Shown: piece by piece, positions 40,287 to 52,098 of the stretch
Numbering within the stretch: the first letter of the stretch is position 1
How the letters are laid out: each line of letters begins with the position of its first letter
Origin: Bosea sp. OAE506
GTDB taxonomy: Bacteria; Pseudomonadota; Alphaproteobacteria; Rhizobiales; Beijerinckiaceae
DNA length: 64,000 nucleotides
Direction: 5' to 3'
NCBI RefSeq assembly: GCF_040546595.1
Contig: NZ_JBEPOB010000001.1
Location: 1,737,001-1,801,000, forward strand
Position numbers and translations under genes: made by a program
The notes under the pieces: model-generated
The model's database searches: none
Told to the model about the DNA's origin: nothing
What the model saw: only the letters and a program-made list of their open reading frames with translations

Positions 40287-41168
40287 GTGAGTGACGGCAT
40301 TGTCTTCGACCGCGCGCTCGGCCGCCGGCGCCTGACGCGGGCGCTCGCGGCCGGCTATCCCGACTTCCTGCTGGAGCGCGCGACGCAGGATCTGGAGGAG
40401 CGGCTGGCGGCCGTCCTCCGGCAGTTCGGCGACGCGGCCGACCTCGGCTCGTCGCTGCCGCTGGCCGTGCCGGTGCTGCGGGGCAAGGCTGCACGCGTGC
40501 TGCATATGGCGGAGGCGCCGGGCGGCCGGACCGATCTGGTGGGCGATCTGGAGAGACTGCCCTTCGCTGCGGCCAGCCTCGATCTCGCTTCGTCCCTGCT
40601 CGCCCTGCAGGGCGTCAACGACCTGCCCGGCGCACTGATCCAGATCCGCCGCGCCTTGCGGCCGGACGGGCTGTTCATCGGCTGCCTGCTCGGCGGGCGC
40701 ACGCTGAGCGAACTGCGGCAGGTGCTGCTGGAGGCGGAGGCCGAGACCTCGGGCGGCGCCAGCCCCCGGATCGCGCCCTTTGCGGATTTGCGCGATCTCG
40801 GCAGCCTGCTGCAGCGGGCGGGCTTCGCACTGCCGGTCGTCGACAGTGAGGTCGTGACCGTGCGCTATCGCGATCTGTTCGGGCTGCTGCGCGACCTGCG
40901 GGCGTTGGGCTGGGGCAATGCCCTGACGGCCCGGCGAAGGACGGGCTTGCGCCGCGATACGCTGATGCGGGCGGCCGCGCTCTATGCCGAGCGTTTCGCG
41001 GACCCCGATGGAAAGCTTCGCGCGACCTTCGAGATCGTCTGGCTCTCGGGCTGGGCACCCCATGAAAGCCAGCAGAAGCCGCTCAGGCCTGGCTCGGCCA
41101 AGGCGCGTCTGGCGGATGCGCTCGGCGTGCCCGAGATCGGGACGGGCGACAAGGCGGGCCGACCATGA
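40287..41168 (+). CDS. SAM-dependent methyltransferase-fold protein (BioC / NDUFAF5-like)
   Basis: The 293-residue protein begins with the FDRALGRRRLTRALA segment seen in BioC/NDUFAF5 relatives and has a class I methyltransferase core (VLHMAEAPGGRTDLVGDLERL, LPFAAASLDLASSLLALQGVND, ALRPDGLFIGCLLGG). NDUFAF5 is a complex I assembly factor that hydroxylates an arginine; the alphaproteobacterial homologues are its likely ancestors, so a respiratory role is inferred. The start is GTG at 40287, 27 bases after galU. Confidence 0.82.
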   Translation: MSDGIVFDRALGRRRLTRALAAGYPDFLLERATQDLEERLAAVLRQFGDAADLGSSLPLAVPVLRGKAARVLHMAEAPGGRTDLVGDLERLPFAAASLDLASSLLALQGVNDLPGALIQIRRALRPDGLFIGCLLGGRTLSELRQVLLEAEAETSGGASPRIAPFADLRDLGSLLQRAGFALPVVDSEVVTVRYRDLFGLLRDLRALGWGNALTARRRTGLRRDTLMRAAALYAERFADPDGKLRATFEIVWLSGWAPHESQQKPLRPGSAKARLADALGVPEIGTGDKAGRP

Positions 41169-41187
41169 GTGTGGGCACGCCCTTCCC

Positions 41188-41280
41188 GTCATGGTCGGGC
41201 TTGTCCCGACTATCCACGTCTTTCTCCGGAGAGGGCGGTGTTCAAGACGTGGATTCACGCCACAAGGGCGAGAATGACGG
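41188..41280. repeat. Palindromic intergenic repeat (GTCAT...ATGAC family)
   Basis: Starts GTCATGGTCGGGCTTGTCC and ends AAGGGCGAGAATGACGG; an inner pair TCCACGTCTT/AAGACGTGGA is perfect. It lies between the methyltransferase and thioesterase genes. Confidence 0.8.
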
Positions 41281-41309
41281 ACTTCGGAGCTGTTAGGAGG
41301 AGCCGGGCG

Positions 41310-41762
41310 ATGAGCGGCAGACAGGAACGCCTCGAGCGCGCCGCCTTCGGCGTCTTCCGTCCGGTCCCGACGCGCTGGCACGACAATGACGTCTACGGCC
41401 ACGTCAACAATGTCGTCTATTACGCCTGGTTCGACACCGCCGTGAACGCCTGGCTGGTCGAGCACGGCTTCCTCGACATCGCCGGCAGCGCAACGGTCGG
41501 GCTCGTGGTCGAGACGACCTGCACCTATTTCGAGAGCGTGGCCTTTCCGGAGACCGTCGAACTCGGCCTCGGCGTCGAGCGGCTGGGCACCAGCTCGGTG
41601 ACCTACCGCATCGGGGTCTTCCGGCAGGACTCGCGGCTGGCGGCGGCGCAGGGCCGCTTCACCCATGTCTATGTCGATCGCGCGACGCAGCGCCCGGTGC
41701 CGATTCCGGCCGATCTGCGCGTGGCGCTCGAAGCCCTCACATCGTCAGGCGGATCTGGCTGA
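41310..41762 (+). CDS. Hotdog-fold acyl-CoA thioesterase (YbgC/FadM-like)
   Basis: The 150-residue protein has the 4-hydroxybenzoyl-CoA thioesterase pattern TRWHDNDVYGHVNNVVYYAWFD (shown here only in part), with the active-site Asp in HDND and the HVNN block, followed by VVETTCTYFESVAFPE. Such enzymes hydrolyse acyl-CoA or aryl-CoA; the exact substrate is not evident. AGGAGG lies 9 bases before the ATG at 41310. Its end overlaps the opposing TadG-like gene by 26 bases. Confidence 0.88.
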   Translation: MSGRQERLERAAFGVFRPVPTRWHDNDVYGHVNNVVYYAWFDTAVNAWLVEHGFLDIAGSATVGLVVETTCTYFESVAFPETVELGLGVERLGTSSVTYRIGVFRQDSRLAAAQGRFTHVYVDRATQRPVPIPADLRVALEALTSSGGSG

Positions 41763-42978
41763 TCTCGCGGGCGATCTGCTGGAAGATGGGGCCGAGCTGC
41801 GACGCATTGGAGACCTCGTAATACATCGAGGTCTCGCTGGCGCAGCCGCGCAGCAGGCTGCTGTTCCCGTCGATGACGCGGATCGAGTAGACCCGGATCC
41901 CCGCCGTCTTGGCGCTGGCGCAGGCGGCGGCCGTGCGCTGGTCCATCGTCGTCTGGCTGTCGCCGAAGCGGTTCTGCGTGTTGTCGCCGTCGGTGAGCAG
42001 GATCATGTACTTTGTCAGGCGCGGGGTGCTCGTGGCGGCGGCTTCCGGCAGGGGGGCGCCCTGGCTCAGGCTGGCCATGCCCCAGGCGGCGCCGATGGTG
42101 ACGTTGGTGTTGCCGACCGGCGTCATGGCGTTGACGGTGCTTTCCAGCGCGGTCCAGTCGCTGGTCAGCGGGCGCATGGGCGTCAGGGTCGACTGGGCGC
42201 AGAAATCGGCCGGATAGAGCGTGGCGTTGACGCCCGCAACCGCGTTCGCATCGCTCACATCGTTGGGCTTGTCGCGGTCGCTGATGCAGCCCTGCCAGGT
42301 CGCCTTGGTGATGGTTTCGGTTGTCCGGCTGCGGCCGCTGCCGATGGTGCGGGTCTGGTCGTAGCGCAGCCAGGGCGCGTCCTTGTAGCTCGTCGGCAGG
42401 CGCACCTGGGTGGCGAAGGGAACGACCGAGATGCGAATCTGGTCGGTGGCGGTCGAAGCGTCCTTCATGATCTTCAGGAGATCGAGCGAGGCCTTCTTCA
42501 GCTCGGTCATCTTGTTCGACGCCGCCATCGAGCCGGTGTTGTCGAGGACCAACGCGAGTTCGATGGTGTTCGTGCCCCAGGCTGACTGAGCCGAGGAGGC
42601 GACGGCGACCGTGTCGAAGCCCATGACGCGGGCGAGGCTCGTCTCGACGGTGCCGTTGGCGGTGACGTTCACGGTGCGGGCCGTGCGGTCGATGGTGACC
42701 GTGTAGCCGTCGAGCGTGGCGCTGGTGTTGCCGGAGAAATTGGCCCGGATCAGCGCTTCGGCGCGGGTCCGCAGCTGCGAGTCGGTCATCTTCGAGGCGT
42801 CGCGTGCCACCATCAGCGCGGCCGAGTCGACCGCGGCGTTCAGCGTCGTCCGCGCCGAGGCGGCCCGGCCGTAATCGACGACGGCGCCGGCCAGCCCGAT
42901 CAGCGGCACCGCCGCGAAACCGAACAGAACCGCGACATTGCCGGAGCGGTCCTTCCTGAAACGGGACAAAAGCGACAT
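41737..42978 (-). CDS. TadE/TadG-like pilus-assembly protein with von Willebrand A domain
   Basis: The 413-residue protein starts with the TadG-type basic leader and membrane helix ([20 protein letters not shown], residues 9-28) and then [21 protein letters not shown]. The VWA domain begins with [13 protein letters not shown], where Asp-x-Thr/Ser-Gly-Ser forms the metal site, and includes [13 protein letters not shown]. Tad-type proteins take part in tight-adherence pilus assembly, but no other tad gene is near, so this may be a stand-alone surface protein. GGAGG lies 12 bases before the ATG. Confidence 0.87.
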   Translation of the reverse strand: MSLLSRFRKDRSGNVAVLFGFAAVPLIGLAGAVVDYGRAASARTTLNAAVDSAALMVARDASKMTDSQLRTRAEALIRANFSGNTSATLDGYTVTIDRTARTVNVTANGTVETSLARVMGFDTVAVASSAQSAWGTNTIELALVLDNTGSMAASNKMTELKKASLDLLKIMKDASTATDQIRISVVPFATQVRLPTSYKDAPWLRYDQTRTIGSGRSRTTETITKATWQGCISDRDKPNDVSDANAVAGVNATLYPADFCAQSTLTPMRPLTSDWTALESTVNAMTPVGNTNVTIGAAWGMASLSQGAPLPEAAATSTPRLTKYMILLTDGDNTQNRFGDSQTTMDQRTAAACASAKTAGIRVYSIRVIDGNSSLLRGCASETSMYYEVSNASQLGPIFQQIAREISQIRLTM

Positions 42979-43156
42979 CGAGATGTTCCTCCGCGGCACG
43001 GTGCGCCCCGTGCTGCCCCAATCAGCGCAGGCGGCGTGCCAACCGGGCCGCGCAGAGGCCGATGCGGCGGGAATGCGTTGTCTACGCCCGTCAGTCGGGT
43101 TATGCCCCGCGCATCGAAACTGGCCGCGCGGCCGGAACGGCAGGAACCCTCGCCCC

Positions 43157-45367
<2,211 letters not shown>

Positions 45368-45378
45368 GGAGAACCGCC

Positions 45379-45615
45379 ATGGCGATGGATGCCCACGACA
45401 TCGAGGCGATGATCAAGGCGGCGCTGCCGGATGCGATCGTCGAGATCAAGGATCTCGCCGGCGACGGCGACCATTACGCCGCGACGGTGACCTCGGCCGC
45501 CTTCAAGGGCAAGACCCGGGTGCAGCAGCACCAGATGGTCTATGCCGCGCTGCAGGGGAACATGGGCGGGGTCCTGCACGCCCTTGCGCTGACGACCTCG
45601 GTTCCCCAGAATTAG
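45379..45615 (+). CDS. BolA-family protein
   Basis: The 78-residue protein has the BolA fold marks: IEAMIKAALPDAIVEIKDLAGDGDHY at the front (in part), the HQMVYAAL helix and no C-terminal extension. BolA proteins bind a 2Fe-2S cluster jointly with a monothiol CGFS glutaredoxin and tune iron-sulphur and iron regulation. That glutaredoxin is encoded 545 bases downstream. TGAGGAGAACC precedes the ATG. It lies in an operon after purL. Confidence 0.95.
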   Translation: MAMDAHDIEAMIKAALPDAIVEIKDLAGDGDHYAATVTSAAFKGKTRVQQHQMVYAALQGNMGGVLHALALTTSVPQN

Positions 45616-45639
45616 GGGAGCTTTTCCGCGGAGGCTGCC

Positions 45640-46140
45640 ATGCCGGCCGATACGCTTTACGAGGACGACATCGTCAGCTGGTCCGAACGCCAGGCTCAAG
45701 GCATCCGCGAGCTTGCCCGCACGCGTCCGGAGCTGTCGAATCTGCTCGACTGGGAGAACATCGCCGAGGAGATCGAAACCTTGGGACGCAGCGAGTGGAA
45801 GGCTGTCGCCTCAAAACTGCGCGTCGCGCTGGAGCACATCATCAAGGCCTATTGCGATCCCGATGCGCTGTCCTGCCGGGTCTGGGAGGGCGAGACCAAC
45901 CGCGCGCTTGCCGAGGCGCGCGAGGATTACCGTCCATCGATGCGCCAGCATCTCGACATGGACGCGATCTGGCAGAGCGCCTTCCGCTTCGCGGCCGATA
46001 CGCTGCGGATCTACGGTGTCCGGATTCCGCCGGGGATCCCTGCGAAAAACCCCTTCGAACTCGACCAGCTTCTGGACGCGGCTTTCGATCATCGCAGCGG
46101 CCTCGAAACGCTGCTCGGCAAGTCGTCTTCAAGCCACTGA
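45640..46140 (+). CDS. DUF29-family protein
   Basis: The 166-residue protein shows the DUF29 pattern: LYEDDIVSWSERQAQGIREL, then LLDWENIAEEIETLGRSEW (residues about 37-55), and a C-terminal helical part. The family is helical, of unknown function, and common in cyanobacteria and some proteobacteria, often in variable genomic spots. Here it lies between bolA and the CGFS glutaredoxin gene, 24 bases after bolA and 20 before grxD, so it is an insertion into an otherwise standard pair. Confidence 0.88.
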   Translation: MPADTLYEDDIVSWSERQAQGIRELARTRPELSNLLDWENIAEEIETLGRSEWKAVASKLRVALEHIIKAYCDPDALSCRVWEGETNRALAEAREDYRPSMRQHLDMDAIWQSAFRFAADTLRIYGVRIPPGIPAKNPFELDQLLDAAFDHRSGLETLLGKSSSSH

Positions 46141-46160
46141 CGCAACATAGGATCACGCTC

Positions 46161-46496
46161 ATGTCCGACACCAACGCCCGCATCGATTCCGAGGTGAAGT
46201 CCGCCGATGTGGTGCTCTTCATGAAGGGCACGCCGCAGTTCCCGATGTGCGGTTTCTCGGGGCAGGTCGTGCAGATCCTGTCCTATGTCGGCGTGCCGTT
46301 CAAAGGCGTGAACGTGCTCGAGGACCAGGAGATCCGCGAGGGCATCAAGGCCTATTCGAACTGGCCGACGATTCCGCAGCTCTACGTCAAGGGCGAGTTC
46401 ATCGGCGGCTGCGACATCACCCGCGAGATGTTCCAGGCTGGTGAGCTGCAGGCGCTGCTTGCCGAGAAGGGCATCGCGGTCAAGCAGGCGAGCTGA
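46161..46496 (+). CDS. grxD: Monothiol CGFS glutaredoxin (Grx4/GrxD)
   Basis: The 111-residue protein has the CGFS active site (FPMCGFSGQ, Cys30), the preceding MKGTPQFP, and the glutathione-binding WPTIPQLYVKGEFIGGCD segment. CGFS glutaredoxins carry and hand over 2Fe-2S clusters and form complexes with BolA, encoded upstream. ATG at 46161 has AGGA 11 bases upstream; the longer frame before it is spurious. Confidence 0.97.
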   Translation: MSDTNARIDSEVKSADVVLFMKGTPQFPMCGFSGQVVQILSYVGVPFKGVNVLEDQEIREGIKAYSNWPTIPQLYVKGEFIGGCDITREMFQAGELQALLAEKGIAVKQAS

Positions 46497-46568
46497 GTCC
46501 CGCCTCCGGCCCGACAAACCGGCGCCCCATTCGCCGTCTTCCGTGCGCGCCGCTCACGGGAGACGCCG

Positions 46569-47582
46569 ATGCCTCGCTTCATTACGACCGCCATCCTCGC
46601 CTGCGCCACTGCGGCGCCTTGGCTCACGCCGGCACCGGCGCTTGCCGATTGGGACAAGGCGAGGCTGTCGCGCGAGATCGGCGCGATCGAGCGGGAGGCC
46701 AAGGGCCGGCTCGGCGTCGCCCTGCTCGATCTGAAGGACCGCTCGCTCTGGTCGCATCGCGGCAGCGAGCGCTTCCCGATGCAGAGCGTGTTCAAATGGC
46801 CGCTCGCCATTGCGGCGCTGCAGGCGGTCGAGGCCGGCAAGCTCAGGCTCGACCAGCCGGTCACGATCAGGCGCAGCGAATTCTCGCTCTATCACAGCCC
46901 GCTCGCCAAGGCCTTCAAGGGTGAGGCCAACGCCTATCCGGTGCGGGAGCTGATCGCGCTCGCCGCCGGCGAGAGCGACAACACCGCCGCCGACATCCTG
47001 ATGCGCGAGATCGGCGGGCCGCAGGCGGTCACCGCCATGCTCAAGGCCGGCGGCATCACCGGTATCTCCGTCGATCGCTATGAGCGGCAGTTCCAGCCCG
47101 AGGTGTTCGGCTTGGCCGGCTTCGGCTGGTCGCAGGTGATCGACGAACCGGCCTACCGCGCCAGGCTCTCCGCACTGGATCCGACTAAGCGCAAGGCGGC
47201 TCTCCAGGCGGCCCTGAAGGATCCACGCGACAGCGCCACGCCCGAGGCCAGCGTCGCCTTCGTCGAGGCGCAGGCGAAGGGCAACTGGCTGCGCGAGCCG
47301 GCGCACAGCGCGCTGATCGACAAGATCACCCTTGAAACGAAGTCGGGTCCCGACCGCATCCGCGCCGGACTGCCGCAAGGCGCGCGCTTCGCCCACAAGA
47401 CGGGTGCCGGCCTGACGATAGACGGGATCAACCACGCCACCAACGACATCGGGCTCGTCACCCTGCCGAATGGGCGTGTCTTCGCCATCGCGGTCTATCT
47501 GGCCGGCTCGACGACGGATGCAAAGCAGCGCGAGGCGGCCCATGCCGCCGTGGCGCGGCTGGCGGTCTCGGCGCTGCGCTAG
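46569..47582 (+). CDS. Class A beta-lactamase with long omega-loop insertion
   Basis: The 337-residue protein has a signal peptide (MPRFITTAILACATAAPWL, cleavage near PALA-D), the S-x-x-K nucleophile motif in MQSVFKWPLA, the SDN motif in GESDNTAADIL, and KTG in AHKTGAG. The Glu of the omega loop aligns as DRYERQFQ (Glu166 position; Asn170 is Gln), and then about 36 extra residues precede DPRDSATP, which aligns with the normal loop end. It would hydrolyse beta-lactams in the periplasm; spectrum unknown. Its stop overlaps the opposing transporter stop by 4 bases. Confidence 0.92.
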   Translation: MPRFITTAILACATAAPWLTPAPALADWDKARLSREIGAIEREAKGRLGVALLDLKDRSLWSHRGSERFPMQSVFKWPLAIAALQAVEAGKLRLDQPVTIRRSEFSLYHSPLAKAFKGEANAYPVRELIALAAGESDNTAADILMREIGGPQAVTAMLKAGGITGISVDRYERQFQPEVFGLAGFGWSQVIDEPAYRARLSALDPTKRKAALQAALKDPRDSATPEASVAFVEAQAKGNWLREPAHSALIDKITLETKSGPDRIRAGLPQGARFAHKTGAGLTIDGINHATNDIGLVTLPNGRVFAIAVYLAGSTTDAKQREAAHAAVARLAVSALR

Positions 47583-48526
47583 GCGCGCTTGGCCAGCCGC
47601 TCGGCGATGAAGATGCCGCCGAGCACGAGCAGCAGGGCGACGCCATGATAGAGCGCGAGCTGCTCGCCGAGGATCAGAACGGCGAGGATGGGCGCGAAGA
47701 CCGGCACGAGATTGACGAAGACGCCGGCGCGTCCCGGGCCGATCAGCTCGACCGAGCGCATGAAGAAGAGCTGCGACAGGATCGACGGGCCGATCGCGAC
47801 ATAGAGCAGGATCAGCCAGCCTTGCGGCGTCTTCACCGTGAAGGCGCCCTGCGCGACCTCAATCGCCAGCAGCGGCAGTGACACCAGGCAGGCCACCATC
47901 GCCAGCGCCGAGAAGAAGACGAGGCCGGGCACCTGCGGCCGCGAGCGGATCGCCACCGTGTAGCCCGCATAGAAGGTGCAGGCGACGATCATGAAGAGAT
48001 CGCCGGGCGCGAAGGCGAATTGCCGGAGTACCGCGAATTCGCCCCGGCTGGCGACGACGGCGACGCCGAGCAGCGTGACGAGGACGCCGAGCGCCTGCAC
48101 GGGGCCGATCGGCGTGCGATAGGCGATGAAGGCGCCGATCAGCACGAAGACCGGGATCGAGCCCTGGAGAATGCCGATATTGATGGCCGTCGTCGAATAG
48201 GCGGCGAGATACATCAGGGCGTTGAAGGCGGTGAAGCCGATGGTGCCCATCGCGACGATGAACTTCCAGTGGGCCTTGAGCACCGGCCAGTGCGCCTTGA
48301 TCTGATGGCGCAGCAGCACCGGCATGACCGCGCAGACCACGACCCAGCGCAGCGAGGTCAGCGCCATCGGCGAGATGGCGTCGACCGCGAGGCGACCGGC
48401 CACCGCATTGCCGCCCCACATCAGGGTCGTCAGGGTCAGCAGCAGATAGGCATTGCCCCAGAGGCGCTGCTTGAGGGTCTGGTTCGCGGGCAAGCGGTCA
48501 ACCGATCGGGAAACGGGCTCCTGCAA
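47579..48526 (-). CDS. EamA/DMT-family membrane transporter
   Basis: The 315-residue protein has about ten membrane helices in two EamA repeats (TLMWGGNAVAGRLAVDAISP at the start of the first, and FMIVACTFYAGYTVAIRSR, ILSQLFFMRSVELIGPGRAG in the second). The substrate is unknown. The only start before the first helix is TTG at 48526, with no obvious ribosome site, so the true N-terminus is uncertain. It overlaps the beta-lactamase stop by 4 bases and is divergent from the glutamine amidotransferase gene. Confidence 0.88.
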   Translation of the reverse strand: MQEPVSRSVDRLPANQTLKQRLWGNAYLLLTLTTLMWGGNAVAGRLAVDAISPMALTSLRWVVVCAVMPVLLRHQIKAHWPVLKAHWKFIVAMGTIGFTAFNALMYLAAYSTTAINIGILQGSIPVFVLIGAFIAYRTPIGPVQALGVLVTLLGVAVVASRGEFAVLRQFAFAPGDLFMIVACTFYAGYTVAIRSRPQVPGLVFFSALAMVACLVSLPLLAIEVAQGAFTVKTPQGWLILLYVAIGPSILSQLFFMRSVELIGPGRAGVFVNLVPVFAPILAVLILGEQLALYHGVALLLVLGGIFIAERLAKRA

Positions 48527-48620
48527 TAGCCTTGCGCGCGGTTCGCGTCATGTGGGATGAGGCGCAGTGGCGCCCGGCGCCCGGCGCATCCCTCACCCAC
48601 AGTCACCCGCGGCCTCTCCC

Positions 48621-49502
48621 ATGCTCGATGTCGTCCGACGCCCGCTCCGCCTGCTCTTCGTGGACGGCAACACCCGCGCCCAGCGCGAGAGCCACGCCGC
48701 CGGCTATGGCGCCCAGCCGGCCGAAGCCTATGCCGCCGAGGTCGCCGCGATCGAGCCCGGCGTGGTGACCGACATCTGCCTGCCGGCCGATGAGGGCGCC
48801 AATCTGCCGGACGGGGCGGGCTTGCAATCCTATGACGGCATCGTCCTCACCGGCTCGGCCCTGCACATTTACGAGCTCGAGCCGGCGGTCACCCGCCAGA
48901 TCGAGCTGATGCGTGCGATCTATGCCAGCGGCACGCCCTGTTTCGGCTCCTGCTGGGGCATCCAGATGGGCGCGGTCGCGGCCGGCGGCACGGTCACGCG
49001 CAACCCGCGCGGGCGCGAGGTCGGCTTCGCCCGGCGGATCACGGTCAACGAGGCCGGCCGCAGCCATCCGCTGCTGGCCGGGCGCCCGGCGGCTTTTGAT
49101 GCGCCGGCGATCCATCTCGACACGGTGGTGCTGCCGCCCGGCGACACCACCATCCTGGCCTCGAACGCCTATAGCGACGTGCAGGCGGCCGAGATCCGCC
49201 ATGAGGGCGGCGTGTTCTGGGGCGTGCAGTACCACCCGGAATTTCCGCTGCGCCAGGTCGCTTCGATCCTCGGGCGGATGGTGCCGATCCTGGTGGAGGA
49301 GGGCTTCCGGCGCGACGAGGCCGCCGCAGAAACCTGGCTCGCCGAACTGCGCGCGCTCGACGCCGACAGGAGCCGTCAGGACCTCGCCTGGGCGCATGGA
49401 CTCGACGCCGAAGTGCTGGACGACACCCGCCGCGTCACCGAGCTGCGCAACTTCCTGGACCACCGCGTCAAGCCGCAGGCGAGCGTGCGCGGACGGGCCT
49501 GA
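48621..49502 (+). CDS. Class I glutamine amidotransferase-like protein (GMP synthase-like)
   Basis: The 293-residue protein has the glutaminase core: the SYDGIVLTGSALHIYE oxyanion region, the nucleophile Cys111 in FGSCWGIQMG, and the catalytic His205 in GVQYHPEF with Glu207. It contains about 85 extra residues after the core. Stand-alone proteins of this kind move ammonia from glutamine or act on gamma-glutamyl compounds; the acceptor is unknown and no synthase domain is fused. ATG at 48621 is chosen; an in-frame ATG upstream at 48567 lacks similarity. Confidence 0.85.
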   Translation: MLDVVRRPLRLLFVDGNTRAQRESHAAGYGAQPAEAYAAEVAAIEPGVVTDICLPADEGANLPDGAGLQSYDGIVLTGSALHIYELEPAVTRQIELMRAIYASGTPCFGSCWGIQMGAVAAGGTVTRNPRGREVGFARRITVNEAGRSHPLLAGRPAAFDAPAIHLDTVVLPPGDTTILASNAYSDVQAAEIRHEGGVFWGVQYHPEFPLRQVASILGRMVPILVEEGFRRDEAAAETWLAELRALDADRSRQDLAWAHGLDAEVLDDTRRVTELRNFLDHRVKPQASVRGRA

Positions 49503-49698
49503 TCGACCCTGCTGGCGGGCCGGCTGGCCGCTGGATGTCGCTGAAAACGTGGACGTATCGCGTCCAAGTTGCATAATGCTTGGGCAATTCCTCTTTTGAG
49601 TTAATCGAATTTTAAACGCTGAGGGCGGAAATCGGGGGTGTTATGACGTTGGGAAAGGTCTTTGGCTTTCTCTTCGTCAGAGCGCTCGCAGTCTCCCG

Positions 49699-51822
49699 AT
49701 GTCATTTCAGACGGCACCTTCAACGTGTCGTTGCTGGGGCCCGAAGTCGTTGAAATCTATCCGCACCAAAATCATTGCGATCCTGGCGATCATCTCGCTG
49801 GGCGCCATCATCTCGTCGGCCCTCGGCCTCTGGGCTCTCTCGCGCTCCAATGACCTCAACGAGCGTTCGGCGAACCTCTCCGACGTCACGCTCACCACCG
49901 ACAAGATCAACGGTCACGTCCTCGGCGTCGTCATGGACGCACGCGGCATCTACATGTCGAAGGATGCGGCTGCGGCGGAGCCCTTCGCCAAGGGCATGGA
50001 AGCGCGCTTCCCGCAGATGCGGACCCTGGCTGCCGATCTGACCCGGACCGCGCCCGAGGCCGAGCGCGCCCAGACCCGCGCCATCGAGAAGGCCATCGCG
50101 GACTTCATCACCTTCCGCTCGGAGACGATCAAGCTGGCGCGCGAGGTCTCGATTGCGGCGGCCAATGTCCAGGGCAACAACGACGCCAACCGCGCCAACC
50201 GCAAGGCTCTCAACGACCTTCTCGTCGATTTCGCCAAGACGACCGACACCGCCAGCGATGCGCTCCAGAGCGAGGCGGCGAGCTTCACCCGGATGGCGCA
50301 GACCGGCCTGCCGATCGTGCTCGGCGTCACCTTGCTGGGTTCTCTGCTGATCGCGCTGTTCTTCGCCCAGCGCTCGCTGACCCGGCCGATCCTCGACCTC
50401 AGCGGCGTGATGGAGTCCCTGACCCGCGGCGATCTCAAGGTGACCGTGCCGCATCTCGGCCGGCAGGACGAGATCGGCACGATGGCCAAGGCCGTCTCCG
50501 TGCTTCGCGAAAGCTCCGAACAGGTCGCGGTCCTGCAGCAGCAGGAGCAGGCGGCCGCGGCGGCGCGCCTGGCCCGCGCGCAGTCGATGGAAGCCGTCGT
50601 GACCGATGTCGGCGAGGTTGTCGCCGCGGCGGCGGCGGGCGATTTCTCGGCGCGGCTGCAGATCGACCAGGCCGACGAGCAGATGCAGAAGCTCGTGGCC
50701 GGCATCAACGAGATCAACGCGGTCGTGGACGGCGCCACGAGCGAATTCTCCGAGGCGCTGCAGGCGATCGCCGTCGGCGATCTGACCCATCGCGTCGATA
50801 CGACCTATCAGGGCCGCTTCGCCGACCTGAAGAACGCGATCAACGAGACGGTCGAGCGGCTGTCCTCGACGGTGAAGACGATCCAGGTGACGTCGGCGGA
50901 TGTCGGCCTCGCTGCCCGCGAGATCAACATGGGCGCCGACGACCTATCGAAGCGCACCGAGGACCAGGCCTCGTCGCTCGAGGAGACCGCGGCCACGACC
51001 GAGGAACTCGCGGCTTCGGTGAAGGCGACCGCCCAGGCCTCGCGCCAGGCGGCCTCCGTCGCCGACGAGGCGATGAAGGCAGCGCAGACCGGCGGGGCGA
51101 TCGCGGGCCGGGCGGTCGACGCCATGGCGCGGATCGAGGACGCCTCGCAGAAGATCTCCGACATCATCCGCGTCATCGACGACATCGCCTTCCAGACCAA
51201 CCTGCTGGCGCTGAACGCGGCAGTGGAAGCGGCCCGCGCCGGCGATGCCGGCAAGGGCTTCGCCGTCGTGGCCTCCGAGGTTCGCACGCTCGCCCAGCGT
51301 TCCAGCGAGGCGGCCAAGGACATCTCGGCGCTGATCTCCTCGTCCAACAACGAGGTCGGCGAGGGTGTGAAGCTCGTCCGCCAGGCCGGCGAGCAGCTCA
51401 GCCAGATCCTGAGCGCCTCCGAGAAGGTCGCTTCGACCATCGCGGAGATTTCCGCCGCGTCCGGCGAGCAGGCCAGCGGCATCGACGAGATGAGCCAGGC
51501 CGTTGCCCATCTCGACGAGATGACCCAGCAGAACGCGGCGCTCTCGGAGCAGAGCGCGGCCTCGGCGGCTTCGCTCTCCAGCCGCATCGGCCAGCTCAAC
51601 GACCTCGTCGCGGCGTTCAAGACCGGCCCGGACTCCGGCCGCGTGGCGCATGCGGCGCCTGCCGCCCCGGTGGGCGAGCCCGCCCGGCTGCGCCAGCTCG
51701 CGGAAGCCGCCTTCGCCGACGCCCGCCCCGCGCCACGCCACGCCCCGGCACCTGCGCCGCGCGCGCCGGCCAAGAAGGTCGCCAACAGCCGCACCGGCGA
51801 TTCCGGCTGGGAAGAGTTCTGA
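49699..51822 (+). CDS. Methyl-accepting chemotaxis protein, four-helix sensor type
   Basis: The 707-residue chemoreceptor has membrane helices at about residues 22-45 and 200-222, a periplasmic four-helix-type sensor region between them, HAMP-like segments ([16 protein letters not shown] and a second at about 330-390) and the signalling hairpin with the conserved tip [20 protein letters not shown]. The C-terminus ends in GWEEF, like the pentapeptide that binds CheR/CheB. The signalling half is nearly the same as in the next gene. ATG at 49699 was used; a TTG about 17 codons later could be the true start. Confidence 0.92.
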   Translation: MSFQTAPSTCRCWGPKSLKSIRTKIIAILAIISLGAIISSALGLWALSRSNDLNERSANLSDVTLTTDKINGHVLGVVMDARGIYMSKDAAAAEPFAKGMEARFPQMRTLAADLTRTAPEAERAQTRAIEKAIADFITFRSETIKLAREVSIAAANVQGNNDANRANRKALNDLLVDFAKTTDTASDALQSEAASFTRMAQTGLPIVLGVTLLGSLLIALFFAQRSLTRPILDLSGVMESLTRGDLKVTVPHLGRQDEIGTMAKAVSVLRESSEQVAVLQQQEQAAAAARLARAQSMEAVVTDVGEVVAAAAAGDFSARLQIDQADEQMQKLVAGINEINAVVDGATSEFSEALQAIAVGDLTHRVDTTYQGRFADLKNAINETVERLSSTVKTIQVTSADVGLAAREINMGADDLSKRTEDQASSLEETAATTEELAASVKATAQASRQAASVADEAMKAAQTGGAIAGRAVDAMARIEDASQKISDIIRVIDDIAFQTNLLALNAAVEAARAGDAGKGFAVVASEVRTLAQRSSEAAKDISALISSSNNEVGEGVKLVRQAGEQLSQILSASEKVASTIAEISAASGEQASGIDEMSQAVAHLDEMTQQNAALSEQSAASAASLSSRIGQLNDLVAAFKTGPDSGRVAHAAPAAPVGEPARLRQLAEAAFADARPAPRHAPAPAPRAPAKKVANSRTGDSGWEEF

Positions 51823-51860
51823 GCGCGACCGTCGCCTCTCAGCCACTGCAGCATCGTGAC

Positions 51861-51892
51861 GCCCGGGCCGCTCGTCGGCCCGGGCGCTTCCG
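51861..51892 (+). terminator. Possible terminator between the two chemoreceptor genes
   Basis: Perfect 10-base stem GCCCGGGCCG (51861-51870) and CGGCCCGGGC (51876-51885), loop CTCGT, followed by GCTTCCG. The T-run is poor. Confidence 0.5.
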
Positions 51893-52098
51893 TTTCGAGG
51901 CCCCGTCCGGCGGTTCGCGGCGTCACCTCGCGGATGCTGGCAGCGCACAGTGCACGCGCTGACCCAGCTGGGATTCAACCGTGGCGAGCGCAAGATAAGG
52001 ATTGATCGAAATCGTTCAATTTGAATGGTTTAGGTGATATATAACGTCTTCTTTACGTTAGGTCATTACGACTCGGGGTGCTGCCAAGGAGCCCCCCG

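Noticed and set aside
49552..49566. Inverted repeat GGACG-N5-CGTCC before the first chemoreceptor gene.
   Set aside because: Only one short copy, with no matching site elsewhere in the window; could be chance in GC-rich DNA.
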